This document shows, one piece after another, positions 1 to 10,911 of a stretch of 64,000 bases of DNA; positions within the stretch are counted from its first letter, which is position 1; every line of letters starts with the position of its first letter. The stretch is from Paramarasmius palmivorus. Its lineage: Eukaryota; Basidiomycota; Agaricomycetes; Agaricales; Marasmiaceae. The notes under the pieces were generated by a model, which saw only the letters and a list, made by a program, of their open reading frames with translations, did not search any database and was not told the origin of the DNA. A program made the position numbers and the translations under genes. The stretch lies in assembly GCA_037176845.1 (NCBI GenBank), contig JAYKXP010000034.1, positions 248,001-312,000 of the forward strand. Direction: 5' to 3'.

Positions 1-476
1 AAAAAAAGCGTTGATGGTCGGTAAGAGTTACGAAGATCGATAGTTATGGACACATACAAAATAGATGGACGGACACGGGTGAGGAGCATATTGGCTGGTA
101 CTTCGAAGAGAACATATGACACCTAGAATGTTCACAGTTCACATTGTCAGTAGCCGGTAACAGATAACTTATGATAGCGACTCACAAAGAAGAGGAGCAA
201 AATGACGGAGTACTGGTTCGATGTCAGTTGCAAGTCTTCCTCCATGCCTCCCACTTTGGCATTAGCGATATTGGCTCGGTCCAGATATGAGAGTGTGTAG
301 AGAACCCAGACAGTAGGGACCTGGGATGTGAGGTCAGTGAAATAGCTGGAAAAACTCCCGAATGTAACACTCACAATCCGTTTGTCAATTTTCCGTACCA
401 ATCTTTTTTCAAGCTCCGTGTCTGGTTCATAAGTGTGAGACGCATCGTCTCGCCATTCCTGAACTTGTTTCGCCAT
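1..476 (-). CDS. MFS permease, anion:cation symporter (Dal5/Tna1-like), N-terminal part
   Basis: This is the start of a major facilitator permease that runs off the left edge. The ATG at 476 opens a short cytosolic N-terminus with the acidic/basic stretch E-K-R-L-V-R-K-I-D that precedes TM1 in this family. Three exons join in frame: 476-375, 320-186 and 122-58, with a further donor at 57. The joined protein reads V-L-Y-x-L-S-Y-L-D-R-A-N-I-A-N-A-K-V-G-G-M, then a second helix with F-F-V-S-Y-V-L-F-E-V-P-A-N. This is the TM1/TM2 signature of fungal allantoate/nicotinate-type permeases. The intron at 374-321 is 54 nt and has no stop, so the unspliced frame stays open across it. The substrate cannot be told from this fragment. 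Confidence 0.85.
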
Positions 477-1310
477 GGCTTGCTTGAATCGAGTCCGAGG
501 AATGAAGAGCAAGTGTGGGGGACACGACGGAAATTCCTTCAAGTACCTCCGCCTTTTGTAGGGTTCCGGTCGTCGGGATTCGCGAATACCGTAATTTTGG
601 CAAGCTGGGGTACTAGCGGGGTAGGTGGAGAAATCCTAAAATGATTCCGGAGAGAAAGGCCCTGTCCCTCTTCGTTCGGAGTCACTCGAAAAAAGTTTGG
701 GTGAGAAATCTTGACAGCTAAGCCCAACCCAGGGCCAACCAGGATATATATCGTTCCGGGCCCGGACAAGCAACACATCGCAAGTTTGTGGGTGTCAAAA
801 TGGGTGATCATGTTCTTGGCTTGTAAAACATGGATGTTCCTGGAGGTCAAATGATGCTTCGACCTGATCGGAATCCTTTGCGGACACAACGCAATATTGC
901 GCGGTGCAGGTTAGTGCAGAATCATGGAGAATGGTCGACTCTCGAGACAGAATCTAGGAAGAAGGAACGGTCATGGTGGTTCGGGACAAGAAGCATCTGC
1001 CAAAGCGTTCGTCATCAAGGCTTTCAGGGTCCCGGCGGCACGCGGTTCTAGCCTCCCAAATTCCCTTTGATTTGCAGTTGTGCTTGGTTCGCAAGCAGTT
1101 GTCATTCTTATGCAACACCGAGAAAGTTCCACTTCCCAGAATTCGGGGGGAGTACCAAGGATCGGACCATGGTTGGTTTATGAAATATATTTCAGCTACG
1201 AGTTTACAGCCTGCAGGTGTCTACCGAAGAGATACAGTGTGCCCGGATCCTTGCTAGTACAAAATGATAAAGAAATAACTTAACGAGTGGAAGTAAAGCC
1301 ATTATGGCCT
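477..1310. other. Intergenic, 5' of the permease and 3' of the P450
   Basis: No convincing gene. Several short open frames lie on both strands but lack splice-consistent extension or a recognisable domain. It must hold the permease promoter and the P450 terminator; I see no strong TATA box. Confidence 0.6.
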
Positions 1311-3198
1311 TTAGAACTTTCTGACTCTCCTCCGGATCTTCATGGTTGCCTTCAGAGGAGGAATGTTGACATCGCCCAGAGGGGTGTTGGGCGGTCTGGT
1401 TTCAATGGGTTGGATCTCGTAGTTCATCACCAAGTGCGCCAAAATCAGTTTGAGTTCGTTGGCGGCGAAGAATCGACCAGGGCTAAAGATCATTGGAGAT
1501 TAACGATGGAGCCGAAATACATCGAGGGTAAACATACCAAGAATGTACACCATGCGAGAAGGCCAGGTACTTCTCACTCGTCGTGATGAAGTCTTCGTTA
1601 ACCTTGGCCGTGCCCTCTTCTTTGGGTCTTGAGAACCGGAATGCGTCGAACTTGTCAGCGGTCTCTCCGTAGTGGTCCGGGTCAAAGTGGATTCCAACTT
1701 GTCCAACACCGATAGTAGCACCCTTGGGGAGCCAAGTCCCGTCTGGCAGAGAGATACCGTTGGATGGTTTGACCCTTCGAGCCAGCCCAGTTCCACCGAT
1801 ACCGGAATATCGTGCACTTTCCCTGAGTGTGCTGTCCATACGGATCAACTCGTGCACTGCTCCTTTGGTCCATTCATTACCGTGCAACTCACAAACGCGG
1901 GTTGCTTCCTCAGTGAGAGCGGCAAGGATGCCGTCGGACGGAGGTGTGCTGATGACATCAAGGATGGCGTTGGATGCAGCAATAGTGGAGGTGGAGATGG
2001 CGGGATAGTTGAGAAGGAGAAGGCGGTAAGCTATGGATTCGGCGGAAGTCTCCGACTCGGTAGTGCGCTTGAAAGATTCCCTGATCAACCAAGTGAGGAG
2101 TTCATTCTGCGAACGAATAAGTAATAGTACAGATAGGATAGAATACGGCGGATACTCACAGGTGGCTCGTAGTCAAAGTTCTTGTCGTTGAGTTTCCTTG
2201 TCATGTCTGCGATACGCTGCTCGACGACGGGAAGGGCGTGCTTCATGAACATTTGAGTGTCCTTACGGTTCCTGTACGTGATCAGACGTGCGAGGTATCT
2301 ACAGAAGACAAGGTTATTCAATACAAAATTCGGAAAAACGGCAATAGGGAAAAACCTACGGCTTCATGAACTTCGGAATCATGTGCAAGAGAGCAGCGCT
2401 AACTTGGATATCCTGAGTCCAGTGGACACAGCTCATCAAATACTCCTGGTTTCTGCCTGTAAGAAAAGTCAGAAGCGTTCTAAAATAGGTTAGAGGGAGA
2501 TCTTGCAAAGGTCTGAGATGAACACCCTGTTCGCGCTCCTGGCTACTAGTTGGATCATCGAGTCCCAAATGCCAACTTCCTTCCATTCTTCAGTGTCGTT
2601 TCCGAAGAGTTCGTCCATCGCGGCGTTGATCTCATCGACAATCTGGTCGTTCAATTGACCAACAGACTTCGCCAAGTCACGTTTGATCATCAAATCCATC
2701 ATGTCATTGTGCTGGATTTCGGGGTGCTGAAGGGTCCATTGGAATTGTTGACTTTCGAAAGTACAGTCCTTGGCGTTGAGAATGTGAGACGGCTGATGAG
2801 CGAGCCAGTTCGTCATAGTGGGAGGGATGATAACTTGAGGTCCTTTGGTCCATGTTGGCACGATGCTGACCAAACCTTTGAGAGAGTACTGTGGACAGTT
2901 ACATGTCAGGGTAAGGTATCATGAGAGCAACAGGACTTACGTCGGTATAAGCTTCCATGTAGAGCTTGGCCGAAACTGTAGCCCCACGGATGTTGGCCCT
3001 GATAGAAGAAAGAATCTCAGAGCGGCGCTTCCCAATAAAGGGTAGGGATGCAGGCAGAAGTGCATGCTCCCTGTGCGCCTTGAGACTTGTGACGGTAAAC
3101 AAAAATAAAGGAACGAGGATGGCCACTCCTAACAAGGAAATGGAAGAGATAATGAGGAGTGACTGTAAAGAAAGTGAAACGGAAGTGAACGCCAGCAT
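1311..3198 (-). CDS. Cytochrome P450 monooxygenase, microsomal fungal type
   Basis: A 538-aa P450 in six exons: 3198-2941, 2888-2507, 2456-2360, 2298-2160, 2106-1538 and 1482-1311. The start at 3198 gives an N-terminal hydrophobic anchor (about residues 5-33) followed by the proline region L-P-A-S-L-P-F-I-G. An E-S-A-R (ExxR) K-helix motif is present, and the heme loop F-S-H-G-V-H-S-C-P-G-R is rebuilt across the last intron with Cys about 482. The overall pattern resembles the ent-kaurene-oxidase-like/CYP512-type fungal P450s, which oxidise terpenoids. That subfamily placement is inference. Intron 2 (2506-2457) uses a GC donor (GCAAG...CAG), and only this splice keeps the frame. A TATA-like box lies about 110 bp upstream. 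The enzyme should be ER-bound and need a P450 reductase. Confidence 0.92.
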
Positions 3199-5474
3199 TT
3201 CCGATAGTTGAATTTTAACAAAAAGAAAGGGGGTTGAGACGAAGTTGAAGTGTAAAATGTGCAAGGCCAGGACCAACCGGGGTGGTTTGCATGAATGCTA
3301 GGCCATGGTTTTTATACCAGGAGAACCCGCGCTCTGGACATCACTGTTTCATGTCGGGAAGGGAATTGCGCCTGAGCTGTTGAGTTGTGCACATCCCAGA
3401 TGCTCCTAAAATTGAGTCGAGACGACCATCAAAGTCGGTAAGCTAAATGTTGTAGGCAGAGCCACGATTGAGGTGGTAACGACTATGCGCTGTTCATTGA
3501 ACACAATCAATTGATTTTTGATGATTACAACATGTTCATCTGCGCAGTTTTGATATATCCTCCAGCATTGTTCATGGAGAAGTCGATCCAACAAGGACCT
3601 AGAATAGAACAAGATGTCAGTCCGATACTATTGGTAATTGGGAAACTGAGAGAGCCGATGAGTCGACGACAGTTTGCGAGAGAGGTCGGATTTCTCACGT
3701 TCCCACGTGACGGTTCGGACAATGAAAATTTTTGCGCTTTAGAATCTGAAGTTCGATTTCATTCTTTTCCTCCATCTCCACCACCAGGCTTTCGGAAAAT
3801 TCAGGTTTCTCCTAGCTGTAAAGACGTTGGACGTGCCGTTTGTCGTATTATTCCGGGCACTAGACCTATTCGTACACTGCCACAAATACCACGCACCCGA
3901 CAAAATCAAGACTTCACTGCAACTCGATAGCAACAGCATGATCGTCGTCTCTGTGTGCTCAGAGAGGTACTGCGGCTCCGATTTCCTGAGCTTTGCGGAT
4001 CCTACTGAAACAGCGGCCAAAACACGAGATTCAGCGAGGGATTGAAGTTGTCTACGGTGAGTTGCTGGCGTCCCGTGGTAGCCATCGTATTGATCAAGAC
4101 TCAACCCTCAAGATTCATCGAGGCCCTAGGAATCGCGACCCTAGCCCTGTAGAATTGCGATGACACCTCAACATGACGGGTCTTTGGCGGGCCTCACCTG
4201 TTCCAGACGGCGCTAGATCACCCCCGAAAGTACATTTCCGTCATAGACTGTGCCTTTTGGTTGTTCTGATACACCTTTTGCAGAAACACGCCGTGGTAGC
4301 AAATCCACAACTCAATTTCTGGCTGACAGGCGATGATGATGGTGGTGATGCTGTATTACAAGACTTATATGCCACTCGGATGCATCCGTGATTAACGTCT
4401 GCAAGATTTTTACCACCTTAATACGTCGTCGGGACATTGATACTTACTGTGCCTGTCGCTATTAAGACCTCACCTGGCATGTATACATGGTGTGTAGGAT
4501 TCTTCCGCTCACACCCTGATGAATTCTTGCCGCCCCAGTCGTACTGCGAAAAGCACTGACGAACGGCCGAGCACATAGCCAAACAGTTGCACCTCTGATC
4601 CCTTCCCGCTCTTTGATTCAGATGTTAACAACCGCTGACTATGATCTCTGGTTACTATAGGAACTTCGGAACCAAGCTTTATCAAGCAAAAACGTGCTCT
4701 TCTGTCCTCTTCGATAGGCCTCTTAAATCCTGGGCGTTACCGACGGCCTGTCAAAGGATTATCGTCGATGACTACGGTGGCGCCTCTAGACGAATCATTT
4801 AAGGGTTAGTCTAGCAGAACTTCCATTGTGACCCTGATTGTCGTTGACATCTACTGTCTAGATTTCTGTCTGTTCATATCAGGTTCCTGTCTCGTCATTC
4901 ACTATTATTGCATACGGCCTGTTTCTGAGGGACCATCAACCGGAACACTCCCTCAACGAGCCGGATGGCCTATTTTTGCACTGCAGTCGTATTTTTCCGC
5001 TATATACTATAGCCCTCACTAGCCCCGAGTCTTCATGGACAATGTTTGATCGTCCTTCTGGCATGCGATGAAGTTCCCACTCCAAGAGCGCATGCGAAGC
5101 TGTGTATGCTTTGCTGGCAATTCCAAGTTGGCGCATACGGTTTTTGCTGGCGCCAGTCCTTTTCATCCTTATGATGATTTCGCTTGTCGCCCCAGTCGTA
5201 GCCACGCAAAGACGAACGGCAAAGCATATAGCCAAACATGTTGCATCTCTGAACCTATTTCTTGACGGATCTTTGCTCCTCGCTGACATTGTCCACAGGC
5301 TTCTACCCGTTCTTAGATTCGACACCAGCCGCTTTGCACGATGGAGCCCTACCCTTCCCTACCCTTCACCGGCGCAGCTAGGCTTTGAACGATTGTCTTC
5401 AAAACTCTGCCGCAGTAAGTGGTTTGAGTCTAACCCGTTCCCATGATGGTAGCTTAACCTTGTAAACCTCCGTA
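3199..5474. other. Gene-poor stretch with a diverged direct repeat
   Basis: No gene I can defend. A minus frame at about 4100-3739 and a plus frame at 5102-5446 are open but have no supporting features. About 70 bp near 4533-4602 recur, diverged, at 5188-5257 (shared cores CGCCCCAGTCGTA, ACGAACGGC and ATAGCCAAACA). This suggests an old repeat. Confidence 0.45.
3309..3316 (-). promoter_or_regulatory. TATA-like box of the P450
   Basis: On the minus strand this reads GTATAAAAA, about 110 bp upstream of the P450 ATG at 3198. Confidence 0.5.
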
Positions 5475-5562
5475 GCATTAATGGGGTAGTGGTAACCTGG
5501 GTCGTTGCCACGAGTTTACTTCGTAAGCTCGACCCGCCGGGGGTTCGATTCCCTCTTAATGC
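5475..5562 (+). tRNA. tRNA-Gly(GCC) with an 18-nt intron
   Basis: The acceptor stem GCATTAA pairs with TTAATGC. The D-loop is GGGTAGTGGTAA, the T arm is GGGGG-TTCGATT-CCCTC, and the anticodon stem GGTCG pairs with CGACC. The loop reads TTGCCA, giving anticodon GCC, with an intron of about 18 nt after position 37. A pol III terminator run of T lies at 5566-5571. The isotype rests on the 5-bp anticodon stem; shifting the stem by one pair would change the anticodon, so it is less certain than the tRNA call itself. Confidence 0.85.
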
Positions 5563-5781
5563 AAGCTTTTTTATATCCACTTTGTGCTTGGTACCCTGTC
5601 AGGAAAAGACAACGATTGAGGGCATCAATGGCTCTAAAAAGGTTACTTTCATGTTGGGTATAGTCCTATGTAACAGAATGAATGCCTATGATATGTATAA
5701 GAGAATGAATAAATCATGCACGAGTGCCCCTTCCACCAAGTCGTAATTGCACCTCTGACGCCGCCTTCCCAATGAAGACCA

Positions 5782-7481
5782 CTAGTTCTCCGACATCTTG
5801 AGCACACCCCATACCACAAGTGCACACAGTCCGAGCACCAATGCGATAACACCTCCCACGAACATGAAGATATCCCAGGGTACACTGTCGCCGCCAGTCG
5901 CCTGTTTGATAGCTTGATCTGCTTGGGGGCCCTGTCCATATTTCTCTTTAATTTGCTCAATTCGTCTCCGCCTGACGAGCTCTTGATCAATCCTTTGGCC
6001 AATCTCCATGACCTTGGTACGAGGATCCTCAGGGTTAAAGGTCGCTCCACCACCAGTAGTTTGGGGAAGTTGAACAAAGGACGGGTAGTGGTGCTCGCAC
6101 CATTGTTCAACCTGTGGATAGTACGTGTGAGAACCTAGTGTGACGTGCGTGGACATAGGCTCACCTTGCCACAAGCAACAGATATCCGTATGAAGTTGGG
6201 ATCAGCTGGGCTGGACTGCGAGTGGATTTTTCGGCAGTATGTTCTGAATATTTCCGCGACGTCTCGAGGATTTGTAGACTTCATGATAAGCTATGACAGT
6301 GGTTGGCATCAAAAGTGAAGGTGAGCAGAGAAAAAACGCTCACCGAAGCTGCCTCTGCCTTCCGGATCTTGATATTTCGCTGGAACATGGCGGGGTTCAT
6401 GAAGCACAGCTCTAGTGTCGCGATAGCCATCGTCGCCGGAATGGCACAGAAGGTGAAAACGCTTTGGTTCTTCAGCAGTCTGAGGTAGTCCAGCGAATCC
6501 GTCAAATGGCTCATAGCATTCAGCACCATTTCGCTCTGTACCCATTGCGCCTTCTCCTGGTTCTCTGGGCGATACATCTCGTCCATTTCCTTAAACCCAT
6601 ATTTACCCCAAATCTCCCGAGGCCAGAAGAACCGGCGCTGCTCGACATCTTCCCGGTAGTCACGGATAATGTTGGTCTTTTGAAGGAGGAGACCCATAGA
6701 GTTGGAAAGCTCTAGCTGACCAGCGAGCCATTCGACTTCCTTTTTCGAGGCAGAGAAAAGACCTGAGAGACCTTCACCGACAAGGCCTGCAACATAATGA
6801 CAGTAAAGGTCGTAGTCTGCTACTTTCTCAAGATAGATGGCTGATGTCGTAGCGGCTTTGTGAGCATAGTCAGCCATTCCCCGTGCCATTTTTTCGGTAA
6901 TGTCAAGGATCACTTTGCGGTATCTGTCCGAAGGTGAGGGTCGTAATAGACAACAGGAGATTATAGAATCGCACTCTTCAGGTAGTAGGTTGAGTTCTGT
7001 GATAACCTTGTCATATTCCACCAATAGCTGTCGGTCTTTTTCGTCGGGACCGCACTCCGTGAACGTCCATCCCGGCTTCACGGTCAATTCATGGAACGAG
7101 CGTAAAATAGGTTGCTTCTTCTCGTCAGATATCGTCATGTCGTCTTCTATGGTATCCAGTCCCCGAAGAACGAGATAGAACAGGCATATCTCCATACAAA
7201 ATCCCGTCAATTTTTTACCCCACAATTTTTTTGAAGGGACCTAAACTCACCGTTCTAGCCAAATCACCATCCAGCTCCTTGATGACCGCACTGAAACTTC
7301 TGCTCGTCATGTCCAGAAAGTCCCAACATCTCCTCATTGTCGCCCTGTCCCACCCTGAGGTTTCATGCTCTTGCGTGGCTGTAATATCCCGTTTTTGTTC
7401 GTGGTAAAGCCAGTATTGAAGAAGGGTACGAAACTCCACCGGATGAGTGAGTAAAAGTGTTATCCAGGCCACAGCACCCAT
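5782..7481 (-). CDS. ERG9: Squalene synthase (farnesyl-diphosphate farnesyltransferase)
   Basis: This enzyme condenses two farnesyl diphosphates to presqualene diphosphate and reduces that to squalene with NADPH, the first committed step to ergosterol and triterpenoids. Four exons (7481-7251, 7189-6344, 6290-6165, 6111-5782) give 510 aa, the normal fungal size. Visible marks are the first Asp-rich motif D-T-I-E-D-D (about 89-94), the second D-Y-R-E-D (about 254-258), the helix segment K-T-N-I-I-R-D, and a C-terminal membrane anchor (about 484-505) that tethers the catalytic domain to the ER. All junctions are GT-AG and in frame. The last exon alone looks like a small orphan membrane protein but splices cleanly after V-A-C-G-K. 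It shares its strand with the P450 upstream and formate dehydrogenase downstream. Confidence 0.96.
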
Positions 7482-7963
7482 TTTTTTGACGTTTGTCGTA
7501 GATGGAGATGGGGGTCAAGAGACAGGTCCACAAATTCGAGTGGGGCAAAGTATCGGACCAAAGTCGTACGATGACCAAATTCGGAACGCGACTGCGTACT
7601 TCGCGCTTACTCCCGCCTTTCCTTTTTAGGATCTAGTTTAGCCGACAGGCTTGGTGAAGTATACCTTAGAAAAACCACAGCTGAACCGTCCTAATTTTGC
7701 ACCACAAAGCACCGACAGAATTTCAGGAACTGTGGAAGACAACGTTTCTGGCAGGATCCATCAGCCAACAGTTGTGCAACAGCGATGCGAACAACGAAGC
7801 CGCACTAGGCTAGATATGTAAGTGACTTGTGCCTTAATCGTGCTGAGGGTGATTACAGTCAGATTGTGGAAGCTGGAAGAGTTCGTTTACAGTGTAAAAT
7901 ACTATCATTATTTGCTGAAATTTCTAGGTTACATTAAACTATTTCTTGAATAGAACCCAATTC
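7482..7963. other. Intergenic: squalene synthase promoter / formate dehydrogenase 3' flank
   Basis: No gene seen. It lies between two minus-strand genes, so it carries the squalene synthase promoter. I see no clear TATA box or sterol-regulatory element. Confidence 0.6.
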
Positions 7964-9537
7964 TCATCGTTGACCGTATGCATTGGTCTCGTACTTGCCT
8001 GCTCGCCAATCTTCGTCAGATACATCTCGTCGTTTTGCCAGTCTAATCACTCACCAACTCCAACAATAACGTTCTGTGACTCTTGTGGTTTACCATCGAG
8101 ATAGTTCTCTAAGATAGTCCTGGTGCCAGCCGCATATCGAGCTTGCGCGTCAAGGGTGGTACCCGAATAGTGAGGGACCATCCCATTACCGCCGCCGAGG
8201 GGGTTTTTCATGGTACGCCAAACGTGGTCCTTGGGTGCTGGTTGGACATTCCAAACGTCACCTTTTGAAACATGGTGAGAAAAAAGATGATATAGTTGGA
8301 GAAGGTAGACTGCTCACCAGCGTAGCCCGAAATCTGACCGCTTGCGAGAGCACGGGCAATAGCATCTTTATCGCAGATAGCACCACGAGCAGTGTTGACA
8401 ATCCATGCACCAGGCTTGAACTTCGATAGCAGCTGGTCGTTAATCAACCCCTTGGTACCTTCGTGTAAGGGTGCATTCACGGTAACAACATCACATTGAG
8501 AAACGAAGTCCTGGGTAGCTAGTTAGTGAGTACCAAAACGCGAAGACTCGCTTGAGCGACGTACCTCGAGATTCTCGACCCGGCGCGCATTCAGCTCCTT
8601 CTCGGTGTTGGCAGGCAAAGCGGTATAGTCATAGTAAAGATGTTCTTTAGTGTTGAATGGCACCAATCGCTCGAGGATACGACGACCGATTCTCCCGGCT
8701 CCGATAGTACCAACGACTTTTCCTTCCAAATCGTATGCCTGGCGAGCGATATCGGATACTTGCCATTCACCACGTTGGATCATCTGAATACAGTCATGGT
8801 AAGTACAATGAGGCAAATTCTGAAGGATCTCCTCACCTCATGAGCAGGAACGAAGTTACGGACTAGCAGCAACATGCTCATAACAGCATGTTCTGCGACT
8901 GAGGTGACATTGGAACCGGAGACTTCGAGTACTTGGATGTTGTGGTCCACGGCAGCATCCAGATCAATATGGTCGGATCCAACACCGGCGGTAATGCATA
9001 TCTTGAGGTTTTTGGCCTACAGGGCATGAGGTGTAAGGGTGGAGATATGTTTCAAGCAAAGTTGAATACGCACCTTTTGGATCATCTCTCGGGTGAGGTA
9101 GCCGGGATGGAAAGGCGTCGTAATCAAAACTTCAGCCTGATAGTTACGTACATGAGTATTCAGATCTCTGTAAGTCATTGTATTGGCGACATACATCTTC
9201 GATATGTTTGGCGAAATCACTGTCAGGGCCCTCTTTGCTACTGGATACCTATCGAGGAAGGTTGAGACAAACAGAAGGGAGCGCGATTAAAGCAAGCATA
9301 CTAAGCGAGGCTAGCATTAGCGATGTGTACGAGTAAACACAGATCTAAGCGCGTACCGATGAATTCGTGACCCCGAGCTTTCAACCACTCCGACAAACCA
9401 AGCTGTGAACGTTGGGAATGAGTGAGATTTCTTGGAGCAGAAACGCTGCGACATACCTTATTTTCAACAGTCCCCAACAAGCGTGGCTCTTGTTGAGCTG
9501 CTTTGAAGCCGTTGTAGAGGATAGCAAGGACCTTCAT
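7964..9537 (-). CDS. NAD+-dependent formate dehydrogenase
   Basis: Oxidises formate to CO2 with NAD+, detoxifying formate from methoxyl/oxalate breakdown. It belongs to the D-2-hydroxyacid dehydrogenase family. Seen in order: N-terminal [37 protein letters not shown]; the Rossmann motif [19 protein letters not shown] with the catalytic Arg; V-P-H-Y-S-G with the catalytic His; and a C-terminus ending A-Y-G-Q-R. At least six short introns are present. The N-terminus starts directly on the catalytic fold, so the protein is probably cytosolic. One junction is odd: exon 2 (9402-9357, phase 1) and the acceptor before 9248 (phase 0) do not match, so canonical splicing gives a stop. Either a donor at 9330 is used or one base is wrong or inserted. 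Confidence 0.93.
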
Positions 9538-10911
9538 GACAGTCTAGATCTAGTTCGAAAGGCTGATGTTGAGAGTTGAAGAGAATTTGAACGGGTTACA
9601 AGAGTTGTGTGATGTCGAGAGCCATCCTCCTTGAACCTTTTATACTGAAGATTGTAATCTGCCCAACCGTTCTTGCCCGTAGTCCATAGATGTACTGACA
9701 ACCAAAATAGAAAGCGACGTTTTTCCTCGGTTATTCTTGGACTTGGCGAAATTCATCTGCATGGTAGATTCCGGTACTGTCCATGCTTCGACGTCGGCGC
9801 AAATTTGGCCCTTTCGGAATGACTCGGGCAGTACAGAAGATCGAGCGGTGGTGAGCGGAGATTAGAGTTGAAGATAGTCCGGAAAGGTTTCAACCTGTTC
9901 CAACAAGTTGAAGCATGTTCTAAGAACATGTCATGTTTTCCGGGCTATACCGGGTATTAGCACGAGAGGAGTGATGCCTAATAAACCAGGATGACGAAGT
10001 GGTGGTGGTGATAGTCAGAAAATTGGCACTGGCGCCTGTGGTCCGTGGAAGCCTGGAAAGGCACTATGTACCACGTGACGAATATCCCTCTTGCTCTCAT
10101 ACTTTCACGGCCAAAGTCCCTACTTTCTTGCTGGCTTTCTGCCCCACAAGAATAAGGATCCTGAAAGATACACGCTTGCGAATAGTCGTTGACAGGTGAG
10201 TGATACTGTTAGCCTGTTACGTCTTACAAGACTGAACACTAGCTATTTCATTCAAGTTGCCGAACGGCGAAACTCCCTGTGCCCTCATGGCGACGATCTC
10301 ACGAAGCTATATTTAATCAGCGCCATATAACCTTGCCCTGTCCGTACACAATCACCTATGAACCTTTCTACTCTCAACACACCAGTTCGTCCGCTGGTTA
10401 TTCCTGGGTTATTCCTTTCACAGCTGTTTAGCTTGTTCTTGAATCTTGCCCTTAGGCGGTCTAGGCGAATAATTTCAACGTGAAACAGCGCTCTGTGAGC
10501 TCGACCCTGGAATGCCGACGGACCTTTGATGTGAGCTCGGTATTCTAGCGCCCAGTGCGCTTGTGGTTGTCAGGTTGATAATCGTCTCATGGAGGGCCAA
10601 AATAAAGACCAGGATCAATTCAAGGCCGTTTTTGAGCGCAGCGTCTTCTCGTTTTCTGAAAACGTCGCTGTGAGTTTCGCTTCTCTGGGTTAGAAGGCCA
10701 GTCAGTAGGATGGGAAGCTAACATGTTGGGATTTGCAGTAACCACGGGCAACTCTGTCAAAAATGTTCATCATTCGAACCCTGGATATGGAGGCTGTGGC
10801 TTCAGTGATGGCGAATAGTCGATTCTATGGCATTACCCTAGCACCAGTTGATCTTCACCCACTCCCTGCCTCCTCGTTCACTGCTGGCTACCATCTCCCA
10901 CTGCCTATCAA
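9538..10911. other. Intergenic between divergent genes
   Basis: Holds the formate dehydrogenase promoter and the promoter of the plus-strand membrane glycoprotein. No coding frame here is convincing. Confidence 0.55.
9638..9645 (-). promoter_or_regulatory. TATA-like box of formate dehydrogenase
   Basis: The minus strand reads GTATAAAA about 100 bp upstream of the ATG at 9537. Confidence 0.5.

Noticed and set aside
3739..4104. 121-codon minus frame
   Set aside because: Low complexity at the 3' end (Trp/Arg run), no clear promoter or splice sites. The overlapping plus frame is equally open.
5102..5446. 114-codon frame with a hydrophobic segment
   Set aside because: It overlaps an old direct repeat whose other copy (4533-4602) does not keep the frame. 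There are no introns or domain.
5782..6174. Small orphan membrane protein
   Set aside because: It is the last exon of squalene synthase with its C-terminal anchor. Splicing from 6165 to 6111 is in frame.
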